Origin: Streptomyces sp. Je 1-79
Lineage (GTDB): Bacteria; Actinomycetota; Actinomycetes; Streptomycetales; Streptomycetaceae
Direction of reading: 5' to 3'
Length of the DNA: 45,788 nucleotides
Assembly: GCF_025195125.1 (NCBI RefSeq)
Contig: NZ_JAMGSL010000006.1
Coordinates: 1 to 45,788, forward strand
How positions within the stretch are numbered: position 1 is the first letter of the stretch; every line of letters starts with the position of its first letter. Under the pieces are notes generated by a model that saw only the letters and a program-made list of their open reading frames with translations, was not told where the DNA came from and ran no database searches. Positions 1 through 10,537 of this stretch are shown in pieces. A program made the position numbers and the translations under genes.

Positions 1-19
1 TCCCTTCGGTCTTGCGTTT

Positions 20-135
20 CCGACTCTATCAGATCTTTCCGATCCGATTTCCTCGGTGCTTTCCGGCTTCTCGGTTTTCCCGATCCGCTTTCCGGCGTTG
101 ATCCGACTTTATCAGAAGTTCTGAGTCGGATTTCC
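20..135. repeat. Imperfect direct repeat (two 33-nt copies) in non-coding DNA
   Basis: Positions 20-52 and 103-135 match at about 24 of 33 bases and share CCGACT, TATCAGA and GATTTCC blocks. The DNA here (1-209) is clearly more T-rich than the coding regions and has no convincing ORF. The second copy folds into a hairpin: TCCGACT (102-108) pairs with AGTCGGA (124-130), with an inner TCAGAA/TTCTGA pair, and TTTCCC follows on the plus strand. It could be a terminator for a plus-strand gene left of the window, or part of a promoter region. No function is assigned. Confidence 0.5.
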
Positions 136-209
136 CGCCCTGCCGGTCATCCGTCCGGACACACGAAGGTGCCGGGGTTTCCCTTGCTGGCGGAGCCGTA
201 AACGTACTG

Positions 210-247
210 GAGCGGGGCGCCCCGATGCAAATCGAGGCGCCCCGCTC
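210..247 (-). terminator. Terminator hairpin downstream of RNase J gene
   Basis: A perfect 12-bp stem joins GAGCGGGGCGCC (210-221) to its complement at 236-247. The 14-nt loop can pair further through CGAT/ATCG. It lies 44 nt past the stop codon of the minus-strand RNase J gene, as expected for an intrinsic terminator. There is no strong U-tract, which is common in Streptomyces. Confidence 0.75.
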
Positions 248-290
248 TCAGTTGGCGCTGGTCAGGCCGGGGCCCGAGTCAGTCCGTCCG

Positions 291-1976
291 TCAGACCTCC
301 ACGACCACCGGGAGGATCATCGGGCGCCGGCGGTAGGTGTCCGAGACCCACTTGCCGACCGACCGGCGGATCAGCTGCTGGAGCTGGTGGGGCTCGACGA
401 CGCCGTCCTGGGCCGACTTGTTCAGGGCCTGCTCGACCTTCGGGATCACGGCGTCGAACGCCGAGTCCTCGATGCCGGAGCCACGGGCGTGGATGTTCGG
501 CCCGCTGACGATCTTTCCGGTCGAGGCGTCGACGACGACGAAGACCGAGATGATGCCCTCGTCGCCCAGGATCCGGCGGTCCTTCAGGTGGGTCTCGGTG
601 ACGTCGCCGACCGAGAGGCCGTCGACGTAGACGTAACCCGCCTGGACCTTGCCCACGATCCTGGCCTTGCCGTCGACCAGGTCGACCACGACGCCGTCCT
701 CGGCGATGACGATGTGGTCCTTGGGGACGCCCGTCATCGCGCCGAGCTCGGCGTTGGCCCGCAGGTGGCGCCATTCGCCGTGGACCGGCATCAGGTTCTT
801 CGGCTTGCAGATGTTGTAGAAGTACAGCAGCTCGCCGGCCGAGGCGTGGCCCGAGACGTGGACCTTGGCGTTGCCCTTGTGGACGACGTTGGCGCCCCAG
901 CGGGTCAGGCCGTTGATCACGCGGTAGACCGCGTTCTCGTTGCCCGGGATGAGCGACGACGCCAGGATCACGGTGTCGCCCTGGACGATCCGGATCTGGT
1001 GGTCGCGGTTGGCCATCCGGGACAGCGCGGCCATGGGCTCGCCCTGGGAGCCCGTACAGACCAGCACGACCTCGTCGTCCGGGAGGTCGTCGAGGGTCTT
1101 CACGTCCACGACCAGGCCGGCCGGGACGCGGAGGTAGCCCAGGTCGCGCGCGATGCCCATGTTGCGGACCATCGAGCGGCCGACGAAGGCCACGCGGCGG
1201 CCGTACTCGTGCGCCGCGTCGAGGATCTGCTGGATGCGGTGCACGTGGCTGGCGAAGCTGGCCACGATGATGCGCTTCGGGGCGTTGGCGAAGACGTTCC
1301 GGAGGACATTGGAGATGTCCTTCTCCGGCGGGACGAAGCCCGGGACCTCGGCGTTCGTCGAGTCGGACAGCAGGAGGTCGATGCCCTCCTCGCTGAGCCG
1401 CGCGAAGGCGTGGAGGTCGGTGAGCCGGCCGTCCATCGGGAGCTGGTCCATCTTGAAGTCGCCGGTGGCGACGGCCATGCCCGCGGGGGTGCGGATGGCG
1501 ACCGCGAGCGCGTCCGGGATGGAGTGGTTGACCGCGATGAACTCGCAGTCGAAGGGGCCCAGGTTCTCCCGGTCGCCCTCCGACACCTCAAGGGTGTACG
1601 GACGGATCCGGTGCTCCTGCAGCTTCGCCTCGATCAGGGCGAGGGTCAGCTTGGAGCCGATGAGCGGGATGTCCGGCTTGAGCCGGAGCAGGTAGGGGAC
1701 GGCGCCGATGTGGTCCTCGTGGCCGTGCGTGAGCACGATCCCCTCGACCTCGTCGAGACGGTCCTTGATGATGGTGAAATCGGGCAGGATCAGGTCGATG
1801 CCCGGCTGCTCCTCCTCGGGGAAGAGGACGCCGCAGTCGACGATCAGCAGCCGGCCTTCGTACTCGAAGACCGTCATGTTGCGGCCGATCTCACCCAGCC
1901 CACCGAGCGGGATGACGCGCAGGCCGCCCTTGGGCAGCTTCGGCGGGGCGCCGAGTTCAGGATGCGGATGACTCAA
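291..1976 (-). CDS. rnj: Ribonuclease J
   Basis: Metallo-beta-lactamase/beta-CASP ribonuclease, 561 aa, a cytoplasmic 5'-3' exo- and endoribonuclease for mRNA decay and rRNA maturation. The zinc site reads THGHEDHIG with H84, H86, D88 and H89; a second metal motif region (GDFKMDQ) and beta-CASP motifs (SDSTN, ASFASHVHR, SGHASAGE) follow in order. The open frame runs upstream to 2033, but a TTG at 1976 lies 5 nt after GAGGAGAG and begins the protein at SHPHPELGAPPKL, so I chose that rare start. The length fits the actinobacterial family. It is followed by a terminator. dapA lies 120 nt upstream on the same strand, so the two may be co-transcribed. PNPase, encoded about 6 kb away, acts in the same process. 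Confidence 0.95.
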   Translation of the reverse strand: MSHPHPELGAPPKLPKGGLRVIPLGGLGEIGRNMTVFEYEGRLLIVDCGVLFPEEEQPGIDLILPDFTIIKDRLDEVEGIVLTHGHEDHIGAVPYLLRLKPDIPLIGSKLTLALIEAKLQEHRIRPYTLEVSEGDRENLGPFDCEFIAVNHSIPDALAVAIRTPAGMAVATGDFKMDQLPMDGRLTDLHAFARLSEEGIDLLLSDSTNAEVPGFVPPEKDISNVLRNVFANAPKRIIVASFASHVHRIQQILDAAHEYGRRVAFVGRSMVRNMGIARDLGYLRVPAGLVVDVKTLDDLPDDEVVLVCTGSQGEPMAALSRMANRDHQIRIVQGDTVILASSLIPGNENAVYRVINGLTRWGANVVHKGNAKVHVSGHASAGELLYFYNICKPKNLMPVHGEWRHLRANAELGAMTGVPKDHIVIAEDGVVVDLVDGKARIVGKVQAGYVYVDGLSVGDVTETHLKDRRILGDEGIISVFVVVDASTGKIVSGPNIHARGSGIEDSAFDAVIPKVEQALNKSAQDGVVEPHQLQQLIRRSVGKWVSDTYRRRPMILPVVVEV

Positions 1977-2096
1977 AAGACTCTCCTCACCACACGCGCC
2001 ACGTACCGCTTGGGCACGTGGCGCGCATGACATTCGTGCACTTGCTGTTGTCAGTCGATCGTTCGTCGATCGGATATTCAGTTGTGAAGTCTGTAG

Positions 2097-2996
2097 TTAC
2101 AGCTCTACCCCGCCGGCGGCGAGATCGACCGTGAGCTGGGCGGTCTCCTCCGGCGAGAGCTCCACGAGGGGCAGGCGCAGGGGGCCGGCCGGCAGGCCCT
2201 GGAGGGCCAGCGCGGCCTTGGTGGTCATGACGCCCTGCGTGCGGAACATGCCCGTGTAGATCGGGAGGAGCCGCTGGTGGATCTCGGTGGCCTTCTGCAC
2301 CTCACCGTTCAGGTGGGCGTCGAGGAGGGCGCGGAGCTCGGGGGTCACGACGTGGCCGACGACGGAGACGAAGCCGCAGGCGCCCACGGAGAGCAGCGGC
2401 AGGTTGAGCATGTCGTCGCCGGAGTACCAGGCCAGGCCCGAACGGGCGATGGCCCAGCTGGCGCGGCCGAGGTCGCCCTTGGCGTCCTTGTTGGCGACGA
2501 TCCGGGGGTGCTCGGCGAGCCGGACGAGCGTCTCGGTGTCGATGGGGACACCGCTGCGGCCCGGGATGTCGTAGAGCATGACCGGAAGGCCGGTCGCGTC
2601 GGCGATGGCCGAGAAGTGCCGGTACAGACCCTCTTGCGGGGGCTTGTTGTAGTACGGCGTGACGGCGAGCAGGCCGTGGGCGCCGTCGCGCTCCGCGGTG
2701 CGGGCCAGCTCGATGGAGTGGTGGGTGTCGTTGGTGCCGATGCCGGCGACGACGTGGGCGCGGTCGCCGACCGCCTCCAGTACCGCCCGTACCAGCTCCG
2801 ATTTCTCCGCGTCGCTGGTGGTCGGGGACTCGCCGGTGGTGCCGTTGATGACGAGGCCGTCGTTGCCCGCGTCCACCAGATGGGCGGCGAGTCGCTGGGC
2901 ACCGTCGAGGTCGAGTGCGCCGTCAGCCGTGAAGGGCGTGACCATGGCGGTGAGGACCCTCCCGAAGGGGGTCTGCGGAGTGGAGATCGGAGCCAT
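2097..2996 (-). CDS. dapA: 4-hydroxy-tetrahydrodipicolinate synthase (DapA)
   Basis: Condenses pyruvate with aspartate semialdehyde, the first committed step of the lysine/diaminopimelate pathway. It is 299 aa and covers the full TIM-barrel family. Visible motifs are NGTTGE (51-56), the tyrosine pair in TPYYNK (113-118), YDIPGRSG (Y142) and the Schiff-base lysine K170 in VANKDAKGD. A GTG at 3005 is in frame, but that start would add a rare TTA codon as the second codon; ATG at 2996 gives the familiar MAPIS-type N-terminus and is preferred. The Shine-Dalgarno site is weak (GCGAG). The next pathway enzyme, DapB, is encoded 2.5 kb away on the same strand. Confidence 0.95.
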   Translation of the reverse strand: MAPISTPQTPFGRVLTAMVTPFTADGALDLDGAQRLAAHLVDAGNDGLVINGTTGESPTTSDAEKSELVRAVLEAVGDRAHVVAGIGTNDTHHSIELARTAERDGAHGLLAVTPYYNKPPQEGLYRHFSAIADATGLPVMLYDIPGRSGVPIDTETLVRLAEHPRIVANKDAKGDLGRASWAIARSGLAWYSGDDMLNLPLLSVGACGFVSVVGHVVTPELRALLDAHLNGEVQKATEIHQRLLPIYTGMFRTQGVMTTKAALALQGLPAGPLRLPLVELSPEETAQLTVDLAAGGVEL

Positions 2997-3057
2997 GGGT
3001 AACACGCTACTCGCTGCTCATCGCCCGGTGTCCCCTCGGGGGACGTGAGAAAGGGAG

Positions 3058-3095
3058 CCCGGCACTGCCTGCTCGGGGGTTCAAGCAGTGCCGGG
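3058..3095 (-). terminator. Terminator hairpin downstream of thyX
   Basis: An 11-bp perfect stem joins CCCGGCACTGC (3058-3068) to GCAGTGCCGGG (3085-3095) across a 16-nt loop. On the minus strand it lies about 80 nt past the thyX stop and is followed by CTCCCTTTCTC. It separates thyX from dapA, so dapA should have its own promoter in 2997-3057. Confidence 0.7.
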
Positions 3096-3174
3096 TCCGT
3101 TTGATCAGCCTAGATGAACTTCGTGAAACGTCGCAATACGGACACTTCGCGTGACGTGGTCGTACATCTGTGCT

Positions 3175-3924
3175 TTATGGGGCCACACGGCCGTTCTTGT
3201 TGAACGCGGCATAGGTCAGCGGCATGAGCCCGGCCCAGTGCTGCTCCATCTTCTCGCCGACCATCTCGATCTCCCGCTGCGGGAAGGACGGCACCTTGGC
3301 CAGCTCGTGCTGGGTGCGCAGACCGAGGAAGTGCATCAGCGAGCGTGCGTTGCACGTGGCATACATCGAGGAGAAGAGCCCGACGGGCAGGACCGAGCGG
3401 GCGACCTCACGGGCGACACCGGCGGCGAGCATCTCCTGGTACGCCGCGTACGCCTGGAGGTACGAGTCCTCCATGACCCGGCCGGTCAGCTCCTGCTGGG
3501 CCTCGGTGCCCTCGACGAAGACGTACTTGCCGGGGCGGCCCTCCTGCACGAGCTTCCGGGAGGCGTCCGGAACGTAGAAGACCGGCTCCAGGTTCCTGTA
3601 GCGGCCCGATTCCTCGTTGTACGACCAGCCGACGCGGTGACGCATGAACTCGCGGAACACGAAGATCGGGGCGCTGATGAAGAAGGTCATCGAGTTGTGC
3701 TCGAAGGGGCTGCCGTGCCGGTCCCGCATCAGGTAGTTGATGAGCCCCTTGGACCGCTCCGGGTCCTTCTGCAGCTCGTCGAGCGACTGCTCACCCGCGG
3801 TGGAGACGCGGGCCGCCCACAGCACGTCCGAGTCGGCGGCGCTGTGCTTCACCAGCTCGACGGTCACATCGCTGCGGAAGCTGGGCTTGAGGTCTGCCGC
3901 GTCTGCTGAGGGGGTGTCGGTCAC
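3175..3924 (-). CDS. thyX: Flavin-dependent thymidylate synthase
   Basis: Makes dTMP from dUMP with methylenetetrahydrofolate, using FAD and NADPH. The 249-aa product has the ThyX signature RHRVGWSYNEESGRY (RHR at 95-97, then x7 and S) inside the expected EFMRHR context, and the C-terminal SLMHFLGLR block. Start: GTG at 3924 with GGAAGGA 8 nt upstream. The open frame continues to 4185, but that upstream part shows no family match and would run over the promoter region and the start of the divergent gene at 4115. A terminator hairpin follows at 3058-3095. Confidence 0.95.
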   Translation of the reverse strand: MTDTPSADAADLKPSFRSDVTVELVKHSAADSDVLWAARVSTAGEQSLDELQKDPERSKGLINYLMRDRHGSPFEHNSMTFFISAPIFVFREFMRHRVGWSYNEESGRYRNLEPVFYVPDASRKLVQEGRPGKYVFVEGTEAQQELTGRVMEDSYLQAYAAYQEMLAAGVAREVARSVLPVGLFSSMYATCNARSLMHFLGLRTQHELAKVPSFPQREIEMVGEKMEQHWAGLMPLTYAAFNKNGRVAP

Positions 3925-4114
3925 CGGCGGGGTCCTTCCAAAGTGCGTCGCTCGGGCGGCGCCCACTCTACGGGGAGCCACTGACACCGAGCCCCTGCAC
4001 CCGTCCGTGGGGGTTTCTTTGGTCAATTCGGGGAAATCGGGCACCGAACGATGACTTTGGTCGTCTGTATCCGTGACACCCCGCACCACACGAACCCCAA
4101 GGAGAGTGCCCCTG

Positions 4115-4354
4115 ATGCTCCGCCGGCGAGAGGCCGTCCCGTTCGCATTCGTCGCCGAGGCCGACCGCTTCCGCAGTAACGTCACTCCGCCGCCCAGGGA
4201 GCGCCTCAGCGTCTCCGAGGTCGCGGGCCGTACCCTGGTCGGGCTGACCGTCGTGGCCGGTCTCGTCGGGTCGTTGCTCTTCGGGATGCCGTCCCTGGAG
4301 TCGGGTGCGTCCCAGGGCCACCGGCAGCAGTCCGAAGCCTCCGACGGTCGCTGA
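4115..4354 (+). CDS. Small single-span membrane protein, hypothetical
   Basis: The 79-aa product begins MLRRREAVPFAFVAEADRF. It has a basic N-terminus, a Pro/Arg-rich stretch, one hydrophobic segment near residues 48-64 (VGLTVVAGLVGSLLFGM) and a short polar Ser/Gln-rich tail. ATG 4115 is chosen over the in-frame start at 4073 because GGAGAG lies 8 nt before it. The gene is divergent from thyX (190 nt between starts) and 94 nt upstream of the PH-domain membrane protein gene, which it may be co-transcribed with. No function is recognised. Confidence 0.65.
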   Translation: MLRRREAVPFAFVAEADRFRSNVTPPPRERLSVSEVAGRTLVGLTVVAGLVGSLLFGMPSLESGASQGHRQQSEASDGR

Positions 4355-4448
4355 GCAGTTCGGCCCCCTGAGGTGGCCTGGTCGAGACCACCTGGGTAGC
4401 CTCACCGGGCACAGCCCCTTCGAGCGTGCTTGTGAGTGAGGATCAGTC

Positions 4449-5009
4449 GTGCCCCTGCCCTTCCTGACGGCCGACCGCGCTTTTGACGCGACCGACGACG
4501 TCGCCCTGCCGTTCGACGACCACGACCAGTGGCGTCGCCCCTACCGGCCCGGCCCCTGGCGCGTGGGGGCGGCGGCGCTCGCGCTGCTGCTCGCCTCGTT
4601 CGTGCTGTTCGCCGCGGTGATCATCACGGCCGCCGGGGCGATGGGGGGTGCCACCGTCACGTTCGGTCTGGCGGCCCTGATCATCGTCGCGGCGGTGCGG
4701 ATGCTACGGGTGGGCACCTGGGTGAGCCGTCACGGCCTGCGCCGGGTCGGCTTCCTCTCCACCACCACCGTGGCGTGGAACCGGGTCACTCAGGTGCGTA
4801 CGGCGCAGCAGCCCGTGCGGTGGCTGGGGCTTCCCCGCACGGTGCAGGGCCAGGCGCTGATCCTCGTACGGCAGGGTGGTGAGCCGGTCACCCTGCTCAC
4901 CGACCACAATGCCGACTTCCTGTCGCGCATCGAGGCGTTCGACCGCGCGGCCGACACCGTCGAGGCGTGGAACGCCGAGTACGGCGTCGTGGTGACGGCC
5001 GCGCGCTGA
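4449..5009 (+). CDS. PH-domain-like two-span membrane protein
   Basis: The 186-aa product has an acidic N-terminus (to about 35), two hydrophobic helices near 39-58 and 64-84, then a mixed alpha/beta domain resembling bacterial bPH_6-type pleckstrin-homology folds (VSRHGLRRVGFLSTTTVAW onward). This family is common in actinobacteria and its function is unknown. The start is GTG 4449, preceded by GAGG in GTGAGGATCAGTC. The gene converges on the minus-strand TPR gene with only 31 nt between stops; that gap carries a short duplicated GACTCCTACGCGC and no clear terminator stem. Confidence 0.75.
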   Translation: MPLPFLTADRAFDATDDVALPFDDHDQWRRPYRPGPWRVGAAALALLLASFVLFAAVIITAAGAMGGATVTFGLAALIIVAAVRMLRVGTWVSRHGLRRVGFLSTTTVAWNRVTQVRTAQQPVRWLGLPRTVQGQALILVRQGGEPVTLLTDHNADFLSRIEAFDRAADTVEAWNAEYGVVVTAAR

Positions 5010-5040
5010 CGCCCGGGCCCCGACTCCTACGCGCCGACTC

Positions 5041-5493
5041 CTACGCGCTGACCGGGCGCCCCGCGTGCAGGGCGATCGCCCGCTGCATCGCCTTGCGGGC
5101 GCGCGGGGTGTCCCGGGCGTCGTGGTAGGCGACCGCGAGCCGGAACCAGCAGCGCCAGTCGTCCGGGGAGTCCTCGGTCTCGGCGCGCCGCTGCGCGAAG
5201 ACCTCGTCGGCCGACTCCCGGTCGATCCGGCCGCCGGCCGTGCGCTTCAACTCGTCCACCGGCAGGCCGCCTTCAGCCTCCAGCTCGCGGGCGAGCCGCT
5301 GCGCGTTCCGCGCGAAGGCGGTGTTCTTCCAGAGGAACCAGCCGCCCACGCCGGGCAGCAGGAAGGCGACCGCTCCCATGCCCATGGCGACCGGTTCACC
5401 GGTCAGCAGGAGCAGGACTCCCTCCATCGCCACCACGCCGAAGACGAGGACGAGGACGGTGGCGAGGAAGACGTACGTGATCTTTCCACCCAT
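5041..5493 (-). CDS. Two-span membrane protein with TPR-like C-terminus
   Basis: The 150-aa product has two hydrophobic helices at about 5-30 and 37-54, then a soluble part with a tetratricopeptide-like helix pair at about 105-145 (WRCWFRLAVAYHDARDTPRARKA split over the two helices). It starts at ATG 5493, 5 nt after the dapB stop, so it is almost surely co-transcribed with and translated after dapB. The specific role is unknown; a TPR-like unit would suggest protein binding. Conserved next to dapB in Streptomyces, from memory. Confidence 0.75.
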   Translation of the reverse strand: MGGKITYVFLATVLVLVFGVVAMEGVLLLLTGEPVAMGMGAVAFLLPGVGGWFLWKNTAFARNAQRLARELEAEGGLPVDELKRTAGGRIDRESADEVFAQRRAETEDSPDDWRCWFRLAVAYHDARDTPRARKAMQRAIALHAGRPVSA

Positions 5494-5498
5494 GGCCG

Positions 5499-6275
<777 letters not shown>

Positions 6276-7655
6276 CTAGGAGACGGATTCGTGCAGGCGT
6301 GCCGCCTGCTTGTCCTTCAGCGGCCCTATGACGGACAGCGAAGGGCGCTGTCCGAGCACATCACGGGCGACCTCGCGGACCTCGTCCGGGGTGACGGAGG
6401 CGATCCTGGCGAGCATGTCGTCGACGGACATCTGGGTGCCCCAGCACAGCTCGCTCTTGCCGATGCGGTTCATCAGCGCGCCCGTGTCCTCCAGGCCGAG
6501 GACGGTCGAGCCGGAGAGCTGGCCGATGGCGCGGGCGATCTCGTCGTCGGTCAGGCCGTCGGCGGCGACCTTGTCGAGCTCGTCGCGGCAGATCTTCAGC
6601 ACGTCGTGGACCTGGTTGGGGCGGCAGCCCGCGTACACCCCGAAGAGGCCGCAGTCGGCGAAGCCCGAGGTGTACGAGTACACGCTGTAGGCCAGGCCGC
6701 GCTTCTCGCGGACCTCCTGGAAGAGGCGGGAGGACATGCCTCCGCCGAGGGCCGTGTTCAGCACCCCGAGGGCCCAGCGGCGGTCGTCGGTACGGGCGAG
6801 GCCCGGCATGCCGAGGACCACATGGGCCTGCTCGGTCTTGCGGCCCAGAACCTCGACAGCGCCCGCGGTGCGGATGGTGCGCCGGCCGTCGCGCGGGGCG
6901 ACGGGGACGGCGTCCGTACGGGAGAGGGCGCCGGCCTTCTCGAAGGCGCGGCGGACCTGGCGTACGACGGTCGCGTGGTCGATGTTGCCCGCGGCGGCGA
7001 CGACGAGGTGGGTCGGGTCGTAGTGCTTCTTGTAGAAGCGGGCGATCCGGCCCCGGTCGAGGGCGTTGATGGTGTCGACGGTGCCGAGCACCGGGCGGCC
7101 CAGCGGGGTGTCGCCGAACATCGTGTGCGCGAACAGGTCGTGCACGACGTCGCCCGGGTCGTCCTCGGTCATCGCGATCTCTTCGAGGATGACGCCTCGC
7201 TCGGCGTCGACGTCCTCGGCGAGGATCAGCGAGCCGGTGAGCATGTCGCAGACCACGTCGATCGCGAGCGGCAGGTCGGTGTCGAGGACCCGCGCGTAGT
7301 AGCAGGTGAACTCCTTCGCCGTGAAGGCGTTCATCTCGCCGCCGACCGCGTCGAGCGCGGCGGAGATGTCGAGGGCGCTGCGTCGCGCGGTGCCCTTGAA
7401 GAGGAGGTGCTCCAGGTAGTGCGTGGCGCCGTTGAGCGTGGGCGTCTCGTCGCGGGAGCCGACGTGGGCCCAGATGCCGAAGGTGGCGGAGCGCACGGAC
7501 GGCAGGGTCTCGGTGACGATCCGCAGACCGCCGGGGAGGGTGGTGCGGCGGACGGTGCCGATGCCGTCCCTGCCCGGGAGAAGCGTTTGGGTACGGGCGA
7601 CGGCCCGCCCCTCCGAGGAGGGGCGGGCCGTCGTCACGGAACTACGGGACGTCAC
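6276..7655 (-). CDS. M16 family zinc metallopeptidase
   Basis: The 459-aa pitrilysin/processing-peptidase-type protein has the inverted zinc motif HYLEH (H79, E82, H83) and the distal zinc ligand in ERGVILEEI (E158), followed by the C-terminal M16 domain with the usual [20 protein letters not shown] block. The metal site is intact, so an active peptidase is expected. Its substrate is not known; no secretion signal is seen. The GTG start at 7655 overlaps the pnp stop as GTGA, so the two are translationally coupled. Pairing of this peptidase with pnp is conserved in actinobacteria. Confidence 0.93.
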   Translation of the reverse strand: MTSRSSVTTARPSSEGRAVARTQTLLPGRDGIGTVRRTTLPGGLRIVTETLPSVRSATFGIWAHVGSRDETPTLNGATHYLEHLLFKGTARRSALDISAALDAVGGEMNAFTAKEFTCYYARVLDTDLPLAIDVVCDMLTGSLILAEDVDAERGVILEEIAMTEDDPGDVVHDLFAHTMFGDTPLGRPVLGTVDTINALDRGRIARFYKKHYDPTHLVVAAAGNIDHATVVRQVRRAFEKAGALSRTDAVPVAPRDGRRTIRTAGAVEVLGRKTEQAHVVLGMPGLARTDDRRWALGVLNTALGGGMSSRLFQEVREKRGLAYSVYSYTSGFADCGLFGVYAGCRPNQVHDVLKICRDELDKVAADGLTDDEIARAIGQLSGSTVLGLEDTGALMNRIGKSELCWGTQMSVDDMLARIASVTPDEVREVARDVLGQRPSLSVIGPLKDKQAARLHESVS

Positions 7656-9871
7656 TGGTCGGTGTCGTCCTTCTTGTCCTCGGCGGCGTCCTCGTCCGCC
7701 ATGACGGGCACGAGGGAGAGCTTGCCGCGCTGGTCGATCTCGGCGATCTCGACCTGGACCTTGGAGCCCACCGCGAGCACGTCCTCGACGTTCTCCACGC
7801 GCTTGCCACCGGCGAGCTTGCGGATCTGCGAGATGTGCAGCAGGCCGTCCTTGCCGGGCATCAGGGAGACGAACGCACCGAAGGTGGTGGTCTTGACGAC
7901 CGTACCCAGGTAGCGCTCGCCGACCTCCGGCATGGTCGGGTTGGCGATGCCGTTGATCGTGGCGCGGGCGGCCTCGGCCTGCGAGCCCTGGGCGGCACCG
8001 ATGTAGATGGTGCCGTCGTCCTCGATCGTGATGTCGGCGCCGGTGTCCTCCTGGATCTGGTTGATCATCTTGCCCTTGGGGCCGATGACCTCACCGATCT
8101 TGTCCACCGGGATCTTGACGGTGATGATGCGCGGCGCGTTCGGGGACATCTCGTCCGGAACGTCGATCGCCTCGTTCATCACGTCGAGGATGTGCAGACG
8201 CGCGTCACGGGCCTGCTTCAGCGCGGCGGCCAGGACCGAGGCGGGGATGCCGTCGAGCTTGGTGTCGAGCTGGAGCGCGGTGACGAAGGTCTTCGTACCG
8301 GCGACCTTGAAGTCCATGTCGCCGAAGGCGTCCTCCGCACCGAGGATGTCGGTGAGGGCGACGTAGTGGGTCTTGCCGTCGATCTCCTCGGAGATCAGAC
8401 CCATGGCGATACCGGCGACGGGGGCCTTCAGCGGCACACCGGCGTTCAGGAGCGACATGGTGGAGGCGCAGACCGAGCCCATGGACGTCGAGCCGTTGGA
8501 GCCGAGGGCCTCGGACACCTGACGGATCGCGTAGGGGAACTCCTCGCGCGTCGGCAGCACCGGCACGATGGCGCGCTCGGCGAGCGCGCCGTGGCCGATC
8601 TCGCGGCGCTTGGGCGAGCCCACGCGGCCGGTCTCACCGACGGAGTACGGCGGGAAGTTGTAGTTGTGCATGTAGCGCTTGCGGGTCACCGGGGAGAGGG
8701 TGTCCAGCTGCTGCTCCATGCGGAGCATGTTGAGGGTGGTGACGCCCAGGATCTGGGTCTCGCCACGCTCGAAGAGCGCCGAGCCGTGCACGCGCGGGAT
8801 GGCCTCGACCTCGGCGGCGAGCGTACGGATGTCCGTGATGCCGCGGCCGTCGATGCGGACCTTGTCCTTGATGATCCGCTCGCGGACCAGCTTCTTGGTC
8901 AGCGCGCGGTAGGCACCGGAGATCTCCTTCTCGCGGCCCTCGAAGGCCGGGAGGAGCTTCTCGGCGGCGAGCTCCTTGACGCGGTCGAGCTCGGTCTCGC
9001 GCTCCTGCTTGCCGGCGATGGTGAGCGCCTGGGCGAGCTCGCTCTTGACCGCGGCGGTGAGCGCCTCCAGGACGTCGTCCTGGTAGTCGAGGAAGACCGG
9101 GAACTCGCCGGTGGGCTTGGCGGCCTTGGCGGCGAGGTCCGACTGGGCCTTGCAGAGGACCTTGATGAAGGGCTTCGCGGCCTCGAGACCGGCGGCGACG
9201 ACCTCCTCGGTCGGCGCCTCGGCGCCGCCCTTGACGAGCTCGATCGTCTTCTCGGTGGCCTCGGCCTCGACCATCATGATCGCGACGTCGCCGTCCTCCA
9301 GGACGCGACCGGCGACGACCATGTCGAAGACGGCGTCCTCGAGCTCGGTGTGCGTCGGGAACGCGACCCACTGGCCCTTGATCAGCGCGACACGGGTGCC
9401 GCCGATCGGGCCGGAGAAGGGCAGGCCGGCCAGCTGCGTGGAGCAGGAGGCGGCGTTGATGGCGACCACGTCGTACAGGTGGTCGGGGTTGAGCGCCATG
9501 ATCGTCTCGACGATCTGGATCTCGTTGCGCAGGCCCTTCTTGAAGGAGGGGCGCAGCGGGCGGTCGATCAGGCGACAGGTGAGGATCGCGTCCTCGGAGG
9601 GGCGGCCCTCCCGGCGGAAGAAGGAGCCGGGGATCTTGCCGGCCGCGTACATCCGCTCCTCGACGTCCACCGTCAGGGGGAAGAAGTCGAGCTGGTCCTT
9701 GGGCTTCTTGGACGCGGTGGTGGCCGAAAGGACCATCGTGTCGTCGTCCAGGTACGCGACGGCGGAGCCGGCGGCCTGCTTGGCCAGGCGGCCCGTCTCG
9801 AAGCGGATGGTGCGGGTGCCGAAGGTGCCGTTGTCGATGACGGCCTCGGCGTAGTGGGTCTCGTTCTCCAC
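7652..9871 (-). CDS. pnp: Polynucleotide phosphorylase / guanosine pentaphosphate synthetase I
   Basis: A 739-aa 3'-5' phosphorolytic exoribonuclease that also adds 3' tails in Streptomyces. Domain order: RNase PH domain 1 (about 10-150), linker helical domain, RNase PH domain 2 (about 340-560, with [14 protein letters not shown] and the [19 protein letters not shown] active-site region), KH domain (about 585-645, with VIGPKGKMI), S1 domain (about 655-725, with GFGAFVSL-like [18 protein letters not shown]) and an acidic tail. It starts at GTG 9871 behind AGGAGAAACCGCTA. It lies 279 nt after rpsO and is followed without a gap by the M16 peptidase gene. Confidence 0.97.
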   Translation of the reverse strand: MENETHYAEAVIDNGTFGTRTIRFETGRLAKQAAGSAVAYLDDDTMVLSATTASKKPKDQLDFFPLTVDVEERMYAAGKIPGSFFRREGRPSEDAILTCRLIDRPLRPSFKKGLRNEIQIVETIMALNPDHLYDVVAINAASCSTQLAGLPFSGPIGGTRVALIKGQWVAFPTHTELEDAVFDMVVAGRVLEDGDVAIMMVEAEATEKTIELVKGGAEAPTEEVVAAGLEAAKPFIKVLCKAQSDLAAKAAKPTGEFPVFLDYQDDVLEALTAAVKSELAQALTIAGKQERETELDRVKELAAEKLLPAFEGREKEISGAYRALTKKLVRERIIKDKVRIDGRGITDIRTLAAEVEAIPRVHGSALFERGETQILGVTTLNMLRMEQQLDTLSPVTRKRYMHNYNFPPYSVGETGRVGSPKRREIGHGALAERAIVPVLPTREEFPYAIRQVSEALGSNGSTSMGSVCASTMSLLNAGVPLKAPVAGIAMGLISEEIDGKTHYVALTDILGAEDAFGDMDFKVAGTKTFVTALQLDTKLDGIPASVLAAALKQARDARLHILDVMNEAIDVPDEMSPNAPRIITVKIPVDKIGEVIGPKGKMINQIQEDTGADITIEDDGTIYIGAAQGSQAEAARATINGIANPTMPEVGERYLGTVVKTTTFGAFVSLMPGKDGLLHISQIRKLAGGKRVENVEDVLAVGSKVQVEIAEIDQRGKLSLVPVMADEDAAEDKKDDTDQ

Positions 9872-10103
9872 TAGCGGTTTCTCCTACGTGTTCGTCTTTT
9901 CGTCCGTCGGCCCGTGTGGCCGGGGACGGTGGTGGAGGAGAAGCACGCCTTCGGATGCGGGCCGGTCTTCGATCGAAGCCTCCGGGGATATGGGGTCCGG
10001 GGGCCACTACCGAGGACCGGCGGCGTGCCGGCGGCCTCTCGCTCTGAATGTGGCGTTGTGTGACCAGACTAAGTGCCGGTCGGTACATCGCGCACGTACA
10101 GCA
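9872..10103 (-). promoter_or_regulatory. pnp leader between rpsO terminator and pnp start
   Basis: This non-coding stretch carries several short inverted repeats, including the perfect CTTCGATCGAAG palindrome near 9968-9979 and GCCGGCGGC repeats near 10018-10034. In S. coelicolor the rpsO-pnp intergenic RNA is known to be cut by RNase III and to hold a pnp promoter. The same arrangement is likely here, but the exact promoter could not be placed by eye. Confidence 0.5.
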
Positions 10104-10140
10104 AAGGGAGCGGCCCCCTAAAAGTGGGAACCGCTCCCTT
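10104..10140 (-). terminator. Terminator hairpin downstream of rpsO
   Basis: AAGGGAGCGG (10104-10113) pairs with CCGCTCCCTT (10131-10140), a perfect 10-bp stem with a 17-nt loop that can pair further. It begins 11 nt past the rpsO stop on the minus strand and is followed by TTTGCTG. Read-through into pnp is possible, as known for this operon in other bacteria. Confidence 0.75.
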
Positions 10141-10150
10141 CACGGCGTCC

Positions 10151-10441
10151 TTACTTGGCACCGCCGGCCGCACCGCGGCGGATGCCGAGGCGGTCGACCA
10201 GGGCACGGAAGCGCTGGATGTCCTTCTTGGCCAGGTACTGCAGCAGGCGGCGACGCTGGCCGACCAGGATCAGCAGACCACGACGGGAGTGGTGGTCGTG
10301 CTTGTGCTGCTTGAGGTGCTCGGTCAGGTCCGAGATACGGCGGGAGAGCATCGCGACCTGGACCTCGGGGGAGCCGGTGTCGCCCTCCTTCTGGCCGAAC
10401 TCGGCGAAAATCTGCTTCTTCGTAGCGGCGTCGAGAGACAC
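10151..10441 (-). CDS. rpsO: 30S ribosomal protein S15
   Basis: The 96-aa primary 16S rRNA-binding protein of the small subunit platform is full length. Family motifs are visible: [35 protein letters not shown] and [12 protein letters not shown]. It starts at GTG 10441, with AGGAGT upstream. It is usually preceded by truB-ribF; here the gene upstream is eccD of the secretion locus and ribF is 30 kb away. A hairpin at 10538-10585 lies in the leader. Confidence 0.98.
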   Translation of the reverse strand: MSLDAATKKQIFAEFGQKEGDTGSPEVQVAMLSRRISDLTEHLKQHKHDHHSRRGLLILVGQRRRLLQYLAKKDIQRFRALVDRLGIRRGAAGGAK

Positions 10442-10537
10442 TCGGTACTCCTCTTGGTGTTCGCGCGCCCACGAGTGCCCCTGGTCTTGTTCTCAGGGGA
10501 GCTTCCGTGACTCGGAGGCGAAGGTCCGATGAGCGCA

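Noticed and set aside
2997..3005. GTG 3005 as the dapA start
   Set aside because: It would put a rare TTA codon second and adds only three residues; ATG 2996 gives the usual N-terminus. Not fully excluded.
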